DNA of 40,402 bases from Parvimonas sp. oral taxon 393 str. F0440 (GCA_000223315.2 AFUS01000002.1:1-40402), one strand, 5' to 3'; shown: positions 1 through 8,017, counted from the first letter of the stretch. The notes: generated by a model from the sequence alone, not told the origin. Made by a program: numbers and translations.

Positions 1-1
1 T

Positions 2-1489
2 AACCAAGACGGAGTAAGACCTGCAAGTGTAACAGTTAGATTATTAGCTGACGGACAACCAACAGATAAAACTCTTACTTTAACAGAAGCAAATAACTGG
101 ACAGGAAGTTTCACAGATCTTGATGAATACAAAGCCGGAAAGAAAATAGAATATACTGTAAAAGAAGAAGCTGTAGGAAATGACTATACAAGTGTAATTA
201 CAGGAAGTGCTAAAGACGGCTTTACAGTAACAAACACAAGAGAACCTGAAAAGACAGAAGTAGAAGGAAGTAAGACTTGGAAAGACAATAATAACCAAGA
301 CGGAAAGAGACCAAAAGAAATTAAGATTAATCTGTTAAAGAACGGAACTGTAGTAGAAACAAAGACAGTAACAGAAAAAGACGGTTGGAAATGGAAATTT
401 GAAAATCTTGATAAATTTGAAGCCGGACAATTAATCAACTATACAATAACTGAAGAAAAGGTTGAAGAATATACAACAGAAGTAAAAGGAAACGATGTTG
501 TAAATACACATACACCGGGAAAGACATCAGTACAAGTAACAAAGGCTTGGAAAGATAATAATAACCAAGACGGAGTAAGACCTGGAATAGTAACAGTTAG
601 ATTGATAGCTGATGGAGTAGAAACAGATAAGACAGTAACTTTAACAAAAGATAATAACTGGACAGGAAGTTTCACAGACCTTGATGAATACAAAGACGGA
701 AAGAAAATAGAATATACTGTAAGAGAAGAAAATGTTGGAAACGGATATACAAGTGTAGTAACAAAAACAGGAGAAAATAACTTTACAGTAACAAATACAA
801 GAGAACCTGAAAAGACATTTGTAGAAGGAAGTAAGACTTGGGACGATGCAAATAACCAAGACGGAAAGAGACCAACAGAAATAACAGTAAATCTATTAAA
901 GAACGGAACAAAAGTAGCTACAAAGAAAGTTACTGAAAAAGATGGCTGGAAATGGAGATTTGAAAATCTTGACAAATATGAAAATGGAGAATTAATCAAC
1001 TACACAATCGTAGAAGAAAAGGTAGAAGGTTATACAACAGAAGTAGAAGGACATAATGTTAAGAACTCATACACACCGGGAAAGACATCAGTACAAGTAA
1101 CAAAGGCTTGGAAAGATAATAATGATCAAGATAAGAAGAGACCTGATAGTGTAACAATAGAATTACTGGCTGACGGAAAAGAAACAGGAAAGAAAGTTGT
1201 ATTAACAAAAGAAAATAACTGGACAGGAAGTTTCACAGACCTTGACGAATATAAAGACGGAAAGAAAATAGAATATACAGTTAAGGAAAAAGCGGTAGGA
1301 AATGGATATAAGAGTGTAATTACAGGAAATGCAAAAGAAGGATTTGTAGTAACAAATGTAAGAACACCAAAACCAAGAATACCAAAGACAGGAGCAGGAA
1401 GTAATTCAGCACTATACACAGTATTATTGGGATTATCAGGAACAGCATTATTCTCAGTATTTAGAAGAAAGAGAAAAGAAGAATTATAA
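2..1489 (+). CDS. C-terminal part of a Cna-B repeat surface adhesin with sortase signal (5' end outside window)
   Basis: The reading frame is open from base 2, so the gene starts upstream of the window; 495 residues are visible. They hold one partial and four complete Cna-B domains, each opening with a K-[TA]-W-[KD]-D motif and NQDG[KV]RP, and closing with N-[TS]-[YRH]-[TE]-P. Two domain types alternate (TSVQVTKAW type and VEGSKTW type) with a two-domain period of 561 bases, seen from the NNWTGSF segments at about 92, 653 and 1214. Cna-B domains form stalks of surface proteins and commonly carry Lys-Asn isopeptide bonds. The C-terminus has IPKTG (1379-1393), a hydrophobic segment and RRKRKEEL, a sorting signal for covalent wall attachment. 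Ile in place of Leu in LPXTG is unusual but tolerated in some sortase substrates. No sortase gene is in the window. The ligand is unknown. Confidence 0.93.
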   Translation, partial: NQDGVRPASVTVRLLADGQPTDKTLTLTEANNWTGSFTDLDEYKAGKKIEYTVKEEAVGNDYTSVITGSAKDGFTVTNTREPEKTEVEGSKTWKDNNNQDGKRPKEIKINLLKNGTVVETKTVTEKDGWKWKFENLDKFEAGQLINYTITEEKVEEYTTEVKGNDVVNTHTPGKTSVQVTKAWKDNNNQDGVRPGIVTVRLIADGVETDKTVTLTKDNNWTGSFTDLDEYKDGKKIEYTVREENVGNGYTSVVTKTGENNFTVTNTREPEKTFVEGSKTWDDANNQDGKRPTEITVNLLKNGTKVATKKVTEKDGWKWRFENLDKYENGELINYTIVEEKVEGYTTEVEGHNVKNSYTPGKTSVQVTKAWKDNNDQDKKRPDSVTIELLADGKETGKKVVLTKENNWTGSFTDLDEYKDGKKIEYTVKEKAVGNGYKSVITGNAKEGFVVTNVRTPKPRIPKTGAGSNSALYTVLLGLSGTALFSVFRRKRKEEL

Positions 1490-1548
1490 GATTTCAAAAA
1501 CTTTTAAATAACAAGAGATAAAAAATACAATATTGATTGTTGTTAATC

Positions 1549-1580
1549 GGAGGACATCTTTTGAGATGTTCTCCTTTTTT
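1549..1580 (+). terminator. Rho-independent terminator after the left-edge adhesin
   Basis: An 11-bp stem (GGAGGACATCT with AGATGTTCTCC, one G-U pair) and a TTTG loop are followed by six T. It lies 60 bases after the adhesin stop codon. Confidence 0.9.
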
Positions 1581-1660
1581 GTATAAAAAATCAATTATAT
1601 CGCTTTCCGAATCAAATCCTTGCTAATATTTTTACTATAAGTGATATTCTTCAGTTATAC

Positions 1661-1695
1661 TTGAAAGATAATATCAAATTGTAGTAAAATATAAT
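1661..1695 (+). promoter_or_regulatory. Probable promoter of the methyltransferase operon
   Basis: TTGAAA (1661-1666) is separated by 18 bases from TAAAAT (1685-1690). An overlapping TATAAT at 1690-1695 is an alternative -10. It lies about 30 bases before a strong AAGGAGGT ribosome binding site for the gene at 1721. Confidence 0.5.
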
Positions 1696-1720
1696 AAAGG
1701 ATAAGAGTTAAGAAGGAGGT

Positions 1721-2526
1721 ATGAGTGTGGAAAATTTACTTAATGGTGTAGAAGATACTTTATATATTCCTCTTGTTGCAAGAATATGTATATCTGAAAA
1801 ATTTCCGGAATTTTTCTATGATGAAAAAGCCTTGTCATTAAAAGCATATATTCCTGCAAATCTTATAGAAAAGAATGCCAGTGAGTATTTTCATATGGCA
1901 AGTGTATGCAGACAAGATGTAATAGATAAAAAGATAATAAAGTTTCTTGAAGAAAATGAAAATTGTAATGTTGTGTTTTTAGGTGCCGGGCTTGAAACTG
2001 CCTATAATCGTATTAATAATAAAACAGCTAATTTTTATCAAGTGGATTTGCCTGATGTTATAGAAATTAGAAAAAAAGTGCTTGGTAATGCGGAAAATGA
2101 AAAGCTAATTTCAGGGGATATGTTTACTCTTGAATGGATAAAAGAAATAGATACCGAATTGCCAACTATGATTGCAGTTTCTGGAGTTTATCAATATTTT
2201 TATAAAGAAAAATTGTAGAAATGATTAAAAAAATGAAATCTTTTTTTCCTAAAGGAGAGTTGGTCTTTGATGCGACTAACACAAAAGGACTTAAAATTGC
2301 AAATAAATATGTTAAGAAAACCGGTAATGCAAATGCACAAATGTATTTTAGTATTGACAATGTAAAAGAATTTGCAGATATTACCGGAACAAAATTAATT
2401 GAAGTTCAAGGTTTCTACGAAAAAGCATTGAAAATCTGTTCAAATGCAAAATTAATAACTAAATTATTTATGTATTTTTCTGATAAGTGGAATAGGACAA
2501 AGGTTATTCATTTGAAATTAAATTAA
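1721..2526 (+). CDS. Class I SAM-dependent methyltransferase, leucine carboxyl methyltransferase (LCM/PPM1) type, frame-broken
   Basis: Two adjacent reading frames together make one protein of about 268 residues, the usual length of bacterial LCM-type O-methyltransferases. The SAM-binding motif I is NVVFLGAGLETAYNRI, followed by the acidic FYQVDLPDVIEIRK strand and a GDMF segment. This subfamily is known to methylate carboxyl or hydroxyl groups, but the substrate cannot be told from sequence. The start at 1721 has AAGGAGGT seven bases upstream. The first frame ends at 2218 and the second resumes directly. Adding one A to the A5 run at 2208-2212 restores an uninterrupted YKEKIVEMIKKMKSFFPKGE. 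I consider this a sequencing undercall more likely than a true pseudogene. The small membrane protein at 2537 follows closely and is probably co-transcribed. Confidence 0.75.
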
Positions 2527-2536
2527 TGGAGAAGTT

Positions 2537-3000
2537 ATGGACAAGTTTATTATTTTAGGGATATTAATTTTACTTGGATTAGTATTTTTATATTTAATGT
2601 TTAATCCGCCAAAAAGAAAAAATATAATTTAAAAAGTCTAACTTTTAAAAATAATAATTTATATACAGAAGCACTTGGAAAAGAGCTATTTGTAGCAAAA
2701 AGTAGTAGAAAATTTATTTTGCCGACAGAATTTGACCTATGGACTGAAATTGTTCTTTTTGAAAATGGCATTGTATTTAAAAGAAATAATAAGGAAGAGA
2801 AGTTATATTTTTCTGAAATAAATGAGATAGAGCCAATGCTTATTAATTCATTTTTTGTAAATGGTAAATACTTTGGGTATATATTTAAATTTAAAGACAA
2901 TAGCAAAATTATTGTAAAAAGTAATGATATAGAAGACTTAGAATTATTTATGGAAAAACTTTTTGATCTTTTTCCTAAAGAAATGATAAGAGAAATTTAA
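2537..3000 (+). CDS. Small membrane-anchored protein of unknown function, frame-broken
   Basis: A short frame at 2537-2632 encodes an N-terminal membrane segment (FIILGILILLGLVFLYLMF) followed by a basic stop-transfer PPKRK. It has a GGAGAAG ribosome binding site. The overlapping frame then continues without a stop from about 2605 to 3000 as a soluble domain of roughly 130 residues rich in beta-type alternation (for example KLYFSEINEIEPM, GYIFKFKDNSKIIVKS). One extra A in the A5-G-A6 tract at 2611-2622 joins them into a 154-residue protein with one membrane anchor and a cytoplasmic domain. The pattern resembles small bacterial PH-like membrane proteins, but I do not recognise the family. An independent start at TTG 2719 is possible but would lose the conserved-looking frame upstream. 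Likely in an operon with the methyltransferase. Confidence 0.55.
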
Positions 3001-3081
3001 AAGGAATTTGTCGATGTGTTTTTTTAACTTTATATGAAACTACAAGTGTCATAAAGCCGATATAGAAACATAGCTTAAAAC

Positions 3082-3090
3082 TGGTATAAT
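3082..3090 (+). promoter_or_regulatory. Extended -10 promoter of the transglutaminase-like gene
   Basis: TGGTATAAT (TG at 3082-3083, TATAAT at 3085-3090) is an extended -10 element about 48 bases before the start codon. No convincing -35 is seen. The same TGGTATAAT occurs before both right-hand adhesins. Confidence 0.5.
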
Positions 3091-3137
3091 ATAAGACAAA
3101 AATGAGATAAAACAAAAAGTTTGAGAAGGAAACTAAA

Positions 3138-3836
3138 ATGAATCAATACTTGAAAGAAACTAAAATGCTGGATTTTTCAAATCCGAGTATTCAAAAATTA
3201 ATAGAGATGAAATGTTGGAAAGAAAAAAATAAGTTTGATTGTATTAAAGCTATTTATAATTTCGTAAGAGATGATATAGTATTTGGATACAATGTGGATG
3301 ACAATATTCCTGCTTCTAAAGTTCTTAAGGATGGATATGGTCAATGCAATACAAAAGGAACTCTTTTTATGGCATTGCTTCGTGCCTGCAAAATTCCTTG
3401 CAGAATTCATGGGTTTACCATAGATAAACAACTACAAAAAGGTGCAATGAGTGGATTTGTTTATAAAAATGCACCAAAGAATATATTTCACAGTTGGGTT
3501 GAAGTGTATTTTGAAGATAAATGGTATGAACTGGAGGCTTTTATACTGGATAAAAAATATTTATACAAGTTGCAGAAACGATTTGCAAACTGCACAGGAT
3601 TTTTTTGTGGATATGGTGTTGCGGTAAAGGATTTTCAGCATCCAATAATTGATTTTGACAGAAACAACACATATATACAAAGCGAGGGAATAACTAAGGA
3701 TTTTGGAGTATATGATTCTCCGGATGAATTATTGAAAAATCATCATCAGGAGTTATCAGGCATCAAGACTTTTTTATACAGACATTTGGGAAGACATTTG
3801 ATGAATTGGAATGTAAAGAACATAAGAAATTCCTAA
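3138..3836 (+). CDS. Transglutaminase-like cysteine protease-fold protein
   Basis: A 232-residue protein with a transglutaminase-core pattern. The nucleophile Cys sits in DGYGQCNTKGTLFMALLRACKIPCRIHGF at about residue 72. His lies in IFHSWVEVYFEDKWYELEA near residue 122, with the acidic third position in the same strand. Bacterial members of this superfamily act as proteases, peptide N-glycanases or amidases; the substrate is unknown here. There is no signal peptide, so a cytoplasmic role is likely. The gene has its own extended -10 promoter and a GAAGGAAACTAAAATG start region, and is followed by a strong terminator, so it is probably monocistronic. Confidence 0.8.
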   Translation: MNQYLKETKMLDFSNPSIQKLIEMKCWKEKNKFDCIKAIYNFVRDDIVFGYNVDDNIPASKVLKDGYGQCNTKGTLFMALLRACKIPCRIHGFTIDKQLQKGAMSGFVYKNAPKNIFHSWVEVYFEDKWYELEAFILDKKYLYKLQKRFANCTGFFCGYGVAVKDFQHPIIDFDRNNTYIQSEGITKDFGVYDSPDELLKNHHQELSGIKTFLYRHLGRHLMNWNVKNIRNS

Positions 3837-3879
3837 ATCCCGGTTGTCACAACAATAACTAAATATAACTAATACAGGG

Positions 3880-3910
3880 ACAGTAAACCAAAAAAGTTTA
3901 CTGTTTTTTT
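3880..3910 (+). terminator. Rho-independent terminator after the transglutaminase-like gene
   Basis: A perfect 9-bp stem ACAGTAAAC/GTTTACTGT with an A-rich loop is followed by a run of seven T. Confidence 0.9.
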
Positions 3911-3929
3911 GTCTTTGAAATTTTATAAT

Positions 3930-3959
3930 ATGACAAAAAATGTCAGGTTGTGATATAAT
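3930..3959 (+). promoter_or_regulatory. Promoter with overlapping palindromic operator for the WYL regulator operon
   Basis: ATGACA (3930-3935) serves as a -35, with TATAAT at 3954-3959 and an 18-base spacer. The perfect inverted repeat TGACA-N5-TGTCA (3931-3945) overlaps the -35. The same palindrome, followed by AGGT, recurs at 4873-4887. Autoregulation by the adjacent WYL protein is inferred from position and the two matching copies. Confidence 0.7.
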
Positions 3960-3980
3960 AGACATAGGTGATGTTAAGAA

Positions 3981-4892
3981 ATGAGAGATAGTAGATTATT
4001 TAGAATATTATATTATGTTTTGGAAAAGGGAAAAGTTACAGCAAATGAACTTTCTGAAAAATTTGAAGTATCAGTGAGGACAATATATCGAGATATTGAT
4101 GTGATTAGCTCTGCTGGAATCCCGATTTATGCCACACAGGGAAAAGGTGGAGGAATAGAGATAGCAGATGATTTTGTATTAAAAAAATCTTTGCTTTCTG
4201 AAAAAGAGCAGGAACAGATTTTAGTTGCATTAAAAGGTTTAGAGGGAATAAATAAACAATATGAAAATGAGCTTTTAACAAAATTGTCTGCCTTTTTCAA
4301 AATTAAAAATACAAATTGGATTGAAGTTGATTTTACAAATTGGAAAAGAGGTAATGAATATGACGAATTGTTTAATGATATAAAATCAGCAATTATAAAT
4401 AAAAATATTATTAGATTTACATATTTTTCAAGCAATGAAAAAGAGACAAGTAGAGAAGTAAAGCCGATTAGACTCTTATTTAAGGGTTGGGATTGGTATG
4501 TTTATACCTTTTGTTTACTTCGAAACGAATTTCGATATTTTAAATTATCAAGGATTAGGGATTTAAAAATTCTTGATGAAAATTTTGAAGATAGTTATGA
4601 AGATGTTGTTCTAATAAAAAAAATGGAGTATAAGGATACTGTCCATGTTAAGTTAAAATTTGACAGAAAAGTAGCTTTTAGAGTTTATGATGAAATGGGA
4701 GATATTAAAGAAGATGAAGAAGGTAATTTATATGCAGAAATAGAGCTACCAAATGATTATAATCTTTATAATTATATTTTTTCTTTTGGAGAATCCGTAG
4801 AAGTTTTAGAGCCGATAGAAATTATAAATAATATTAGAGATATGATAAATAAAATGTCTAGAATATATAATATGACAAGAGGTGTCAGGTAA
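3981..4892 (+). CDS. HTH-WYL domain transcriptional regulator (YafY/YobV type)
   Basis: A 303-residue protein. Residues 1-60 form a DeoR/HTH_11-type winged helix (RLFRILYYVLEKGKVTANELSEKFEVSVRTIYRDIDVISSAGIPI). The wing GGGIEIADDFVL follows. A central-to-C-terminal WYL domain is marked by KEIRPIRL-like REVKPIRLLFKGWDWYVYTFC and RYFKLSRIRDL. WYL domains bind nucleic acids or small ligands and control many stress and phage-defence operons. Two identical palindromes (TGACA-N5-TGTCA) lie before this gene and across its last codons, so it probably represses itself and the GyrI-ClbS-radical SAM genes behind it. The signal it senses is unknown. Confidence 0.88.
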   Translation: MRDSRLFRILYYVLEKGKVTANELSEKFEVSVRTIYRDIDVISSAGIPIYATQGKGGGIEIADDFVLKKSLLSEKEQEQILVALKGLEGINKQYENELLTKLSAFFKIKNTNWIEVDFTNWKRGNEYDELFNDIKSAIINKNIIRFTYFSSNEKETSREVKPIRLLFKGWDWYVYTFCLLRNEFRYFKLSRIRDLKILDENFEDSYEDVVLIKKMEYKDTVHVKLKFDRKVAFRVYDEMGDIKEDEEGNLYAEIELPNDYNLYNYIFSFGESVEVLEPIEIINNIRDMINKMSRIYNMTRGVR

Positions 4893-4905
4893 TCTTTTGT
4901 ATAAT
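4873..4905 (+). promoter_or_regulatory. Second WYL-type palindrome and -10, in front of the GyrI-like gene
   Basis: TGACA (4873-4877), a 5-base spacer and TGTCA (4883-4887) repeat the operator at 3931-3945. The site overlaps the last codons of the regulator. TATAAT at 4900-4905 may be the -10 of an internal promoter for the gene at 4935. The -35 spacing is poorer than at the first site. Confidence 0.6.
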
Positions 4906-4934
4906 TAATATATAAGATACAAAGGAGGTTTGTT

Positions 4935-5543
4935 ATGAAATACGAATGGAAGAAAAACGAAAAAAATTTATATGGTGTTAAACAAAAACCACAGTTAATT
5001 GAAATTCCAAGTGCATATTATATTATGATTAAGGGAGAGGGTAATCCAAATGAGAGCGACTTTTCCAATAGGGTTTCTGCTTTGTACTCTCTTGCATATG
5101 GAATAAAGATGTTATTTAAAAATATGAATGACAAGAAAAACGAATACTCTGATTTTGCTGTATTCCCACTTGAGGGGATTTGGGAGAAATCAGATGATGA
5201 AGAATTTGATAAGAGCAAACTAAAATATACAATTATGATTAAACAACCTTATTTTATTACAAAGGAAATTTTTGAGTTAGCTTTTGAAAAAGTGAAAAAG
5301 AAAAAGCCAAACGAATTATATGATGAAGTAAGTTTTGATTGTATTGAAAGTAAAAAGGCAATTCAGATTTTGCATATTGGTAGTTTTGATACAGAGATTG
5401 AGTCCTTTGAAAAATTGGATAATTTTGCAAATGAAATGAATTTAGAGAGAAGTGAAAAACTTCATACAGAAATATACTTAAATAATAAAAATCGAACTGC
5501 AGAAGATAAACTTAAAACAATATTAAGATACAATGTGAAATAA
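4935..5543 (+). CDS. GyrI-like small-molecule-binding domain protein
   Basis: A 202-residue stand-alone GyrI/effector-binding-fold protein. The family look comes from the N-terminal PQLIEIPSAYYIMIKGEGNPNESDF strand (compare the conserved IPSMKFLMIDGKGDPN of this family) and the late KKAIQILHIGSFDTEIESFEKL strand-helix unit. These proteins bind or hydrolyse hydrophobic small molecules, and some act as inhibitors of gyrase-directed toxins. It starts 9 bases after an AAAGGAGG ribosome binding site. It lies directly behind the WYL regulator, and a ClbS-like gene follows after 11 bases, which suggests a xenobiotic-response role. Confidence 0.82.
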   Translation: MKYEWKKNEKNLYGVKQKPQLIEIPSAYYIMIKGEGNPNESDFSNRVSALYSLAYGIKMLFKNMNDKKNEYSDFAVFPLEGIWEKSDDEEFDKSKLKYTIMIKQPYFITKEIFELAFEKVKKKKPNELYDEVSFDCIESKKAIQILHIGSFDTEIESFEKLDNFANEMNLERSEKLHTEIYLNNKNRTAEDKLKTILRYNVK

Positions 5544-5554
5544 GGAGGCTTATT

Positions 5555-6094
5555 ATGGCTAGACCAACTACTAAAGAAGATTTGCTTATTAGTGCAAAAG
5601 AAAATTATGGAAAGTTAAATGAATTGATTTCTAAATTGTCAGAAAAAGAGCTGAATACTCCTTTTGACTTTTCGGCTGATGTAAAAAAGAAAGAGGCACA
5701 TTGGAAAAGAGATAAGAATTTAAGGGATATTTTAATTCATCTTTATGAATGGCATATGTTAATTTTAAATTGGGTAAATTCCAATCAAAATGGCGAAGAA
5801 AAGCCATTTATACCAAAGCCTTATAATTGGAAAACTTATGGAGATATGAATGTAGAATTTTGGAAAAAACATCAAAATACACCTTTAGAAGAGGCAAAGA
5901 AAATGCTTAATAAATCTCATAAGGATGTTTTAGTTTTAGCTGAAAAGTTTTCAAATGAGGAATTGTTTTCTAAAAATGTTTTTAAATGGGTTGGAGGGAG
6001 TACATTAGGTTCATATTTTGTAAGTGCCACTTCAAGTCATTATGATTGGGCGATTAAGAAACTTAAAGCACATCAAAAGAATTGTAAAAATTAA
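5555..6094 (+). CDS. ClbS/DfsB family four-helix bundle protein (DUF1706)
   Basis: A 179-residue protein with the family's opening MARPTTKEDLLISAKENYGKLNELIS, the RDILIHLYEWHMLILNWV helix and a PKPYNWKTYGDMN loop, ending in the usual YFVSATSSHYDWAIKKLKAH helix. The founder ClbS protects colibactin producers by opening the cyclopropane of the genotoxin. Most homologues, including this one, have no assigned substrate. It is part of the WYL operon, 11 bases after the GyrI-like gene, with AAGGAGG 8 bases before its start. The context favours detoxification or DNA protection, which is inference. Confidence 0.85.
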   Translation: MARPTTKEDLLISAKENYGKLNELISKLSEKELNTPFDFSADVKKKEAHWKRDKNLRDILIHLYEWHMLILNWVNSNQNGEEKPFIPKPYNWKTYGDMNVEFWKKHQNTPLEEAKKMLNKSHKDVLVLAEKFSNEELFSKNVFKWVGGSTLGSYFVSATSSHYDWAIKKLKAHQKNCKN

Positions 6095-6117
6095 TTCTAA
6101 ATAGAAAAGGGATTAAT

Positions 6118-6993
6118 ATGCATTTTGTAAAAGTAAAGGGAATATTATCTTCAAAAAACGGAATGAATTTATTTCGTGGTTGCACACATGGTTGTATTTA
6201 TTGCGATTCAAGAAGTAAATGTTATCAGATGAATCATAGTTTTGAAGATATTGAAGTAAAAGAAAATTCAATAGAGCTTTTGGAAGATAGACTTAAAAGA
6301 AAAAGAAAAAAATGTATGATTGGTATGGGGTCAATGACTGACCCCTACATTAATGAGGAATTAAAACTGAATTATACAAGACAAGCAATAGAAATAATAA
6401 ATAAATATGGTTTTGGACTTACACTCATTACAAAGTCATCAAATATAATCAGGGATTTGGATTTGTTAAAAGAGATTAACTCCAAGACAAAATGTGTTGT
6501 TCAAATGACACTCACAACCTATGATGAAAGATTATGTAGGATAATTGAACCAAATGTTTCTACTACAAAGGAAAGAGTTGAAACCTTGATTAAATTAAGA
6601 GAAGCAGGAATACCTACGGTAGTATGGATGACTCCGATTTTACCATATATTAATGATACAGAAGAAAATATTAGAGGTATTTTGAATTATTGCAAAGAGG
6701 CGAAAGTAAAAGGAATTCTCTGCTTTGGAATGGGACTTACCTTGCGAGAGGGAAATAGGGAATACTTTTATTCTAAACTGGATAAACACTTCCCATATCT
6801 TAAAGATAAATATATTAGAGAGTTTGGTAATTCTTATGTTATTAACAGTAAAAATAATTATAGATTAATGAAAATTTTTCGAGACTTCTGTGAAAACGAA
6901 AAAATTATGCATGATTATAATAAAATTTTTAGCTATTTAAATACATTTGAAGAAAAAGAAATATCAAAACAACTAAGTATTTTTGATTTGTAA
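6118..6993 (+). CDS. Radical SAM protein of the spore photoproduct lyase-like (SPL) family
   Basis: A 291-residue protein with the radical SAM cluster motif CxxxCxxC in FRGCTHGCIYCDSRSKCY near residues 22-29. The motif supplies three ligands to a 4Fe-4S cluster that cleaves S-adenosylmethionine. Downstream are the IGMGSMTDPY and LTLITKSSNIIRDLDLL segments typical of SPL-related proteins. True spore photoproduct lyases repair UV-induced thymine dimers; related proteins of this size are widespread in non-sporulating Firmicutes and remain uncharacterised. It is last in the WYL operon, 23 bases after the ClbS-like gene, and is followed by a terminator. A DNA-repair or modification role is plausible but not shown. 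Confidence 0.85.
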   Translation: MHFVKVKGILSSKNGMNLFRGCTHGCIYCDSRSKCYQMNHSFEDIEVKENSIELLEDRLKRKRKKCMIGMGSMTDPYINEELKLNYTRQAIEIINKYGFGLTLITKSSNIIRDLDLLKEINSKTKCVVQMTLTTYDERLCRIIEPNVSTTKERVETLIKLREAGIPTVVWMTPILPYINDTEENIRGILNYCKEAKVKGILCFGMGLTLREGNREYFYSKLDKHFPYLKDKYIREFGNSYVINSKNNYRLMKIFRDFCENEKIMHDYNKIFSYLNTFEEKEISKQLSIFDL

Positions 6994-7023
6994 TAAAAAA
7001 TAAATAATTCGATAGATTTTATG

Positions 7024-7055
7024 AAAGAATATTCTTTTTTAGAGTATTCTTTTTT
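7024..7055 (+). terminator. Terminator of the WYL operon
   Basis: AAAGAATA (7024-7031) pairs with TATTCTTT (7045-7052), followed by T residues. An almost identical hairpin ends the SirTM gene at 10712. Each sits immediately before an interspersed repeat block. Confidence 0.75.
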
Positions 7056-7084
7056 GTTGAAATAAGAAGTAAAGTTATTATATT

Positions 7085-7530
7085 TTTGTGTATGTATCTA
7101 CGATACATTCACTTTTGTTTGCAACAAAAGTGTGAGATTTTTTGCAGTCGATTGTAGTCAAATTAAAGATTTGAACAATCTTTGTGTCAGACCTACAATA
7201 GATAAAATACAAGTAAATAATCTAAGTTATGAGATTTCTCCACTACACTCAGCTATGCTTCGTTTCGGTCGAAATGACGTATAAGATAATAATTTTCGTT
7301 TAGTACTCTGACGTTAAAAGTAAATAAACTTCAATTGTTTAAAAATTTATAAGAAGTAAAATGTTGCACGTCATAGTAACTATTAAAGTAATGTCTCCAA
7401 CACGTCATCTTGAGCGTAGTGTAACGGAGTCAATCTAGCCCTAACTTTGTTTACTTGTAAACAAAAGTAGGTCTGACGGGGTCGTTGTATCATTTGATAC
7501 AATGACTCTGGAGATCTCCTAAAGCCCCGC
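7085..7530 (+). repeat. Interspersed mosaic repeat, copy 1a (most complete, forward)
   Basis: A non-coding unit of about 445 bases. In order it holds hairpin A (7092-7108), hairpin B (7110-7132, 10-bp stem), and a 51-base core (7231-7281, ending GGTCGAAATGACGTA). A GACGTTAAAAG segment near 7310, a GCACGTCATAG segment near 7366 and an ACACGTCAT segment near 7400 follow. A GTAGGTCTGACGGGG segment near 7468, hairpin C (7485-7502) and a GGAGATCTCC palindrome near 7510 close it. The same order, inverted, occurs at 16797-17140. Confidence 0.85.
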
Positions 7531-7587
7531 AATTGTGAAAGAAATGTTTTTAGTAGTTTGTATTGTAATTAAAGTTAATAAAATTTT

Positions 7588-7725
7588 ATATTGTATGTAT
7601 CTACGATACATTTAGTTTTACTTGTAAACAAGTAAAACTATGAGATTTCTCGGCTTCGCTCAAAATGACGTGTTGGGGGACTTTCATATGCAACATACTA
7701 TGACGTGAATTGTTTTATTTTTATA
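7588..7725. repeat. Interspersed mosaic repeat, copy 1b (partial, chimeric)
   Basis: It begins like the forward unit with hairpin A (7595-7611) and an 11-bp hairpin B (7614-7639). Inside the GAGATTTCTC core it switches to the inverted GTGTTGGGGGA...CTATGACGTGAATTG part of the unit (7642-7711). It therefore looks like a recombinant of two orientations. Confidence 0.75.
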
Positions 7726-7780
7726 TATAAAATTTTCAATAATTTTTTTGATACCTTTTATATTTTTAAAATATTTTTTT

Positions 7781-7978
7781 AATTTGAAGTTTATTTTCTT
7801 TTAATGTCTATCAACTAAACAAAGCATTCTTCTTTATACGTCATTTCGACCGAAACGAAGCATAGCTGAGTGTAGTGGAGAAATCTCCTAAGGCTCTATG
7901 CTAGTAAACAAAAGTAGGTCTGACGGAGTTATTGTATTATTTGAAACAATGAATCTGTGGATTTTCTAAAGCCCCTTA
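7781..7978 (-). repeat. Interspersed mosaic repeat, copy 1c (inverted core joined to forward tail)
   Basis: The 51-base core is present inverted at 7837-7887, identical to the copy at 7231-7281. It then joins directly to the forward AGTAGGTCTGACGGAG tail with a degraded hairpin C and AAAGCCCC. With copies 1a and 1b it fills the roughly 1 kb gap between the radical SAM gene and the macrodomain gene. I see no gene there. Confidence 0.75.
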
Positions 7979-7997
7979 ACTATTAAATTTACAAAAA

Positions 7998-8017
7998 TAT
8001 TTCATATATCTAGTTTA
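7998..8017 (+). promoter_or_regulatory. Leader element shared with the ABC transporter operon
   Basis: TATTTCATATATCTAGTTTA here matches the element at 11245-11264 in 18 of 20 positions. Both stand 62-69 bases before a gene start (8080 and 11333). It may be part of a promoter or the outer edge of the adjacent repeat block. Confidence 0.4.

Noticed and set aside
184-1497. Long open frames on the minus strand under the Cna-B arrays (also at 34943-36600 and 38301-40334)
   Set aside because: They mirror the repeat structure of the plus-strand genes, have no ribosome binding sites, and recur with each repeat, so they are shadows.
7085-7978. Closely spaced repeats that could be mistaken for a CRISPR array
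   Set aside because: The repeats differ in length and orientation, spacing is irregular, and there are no uniform spacers or cas genes.
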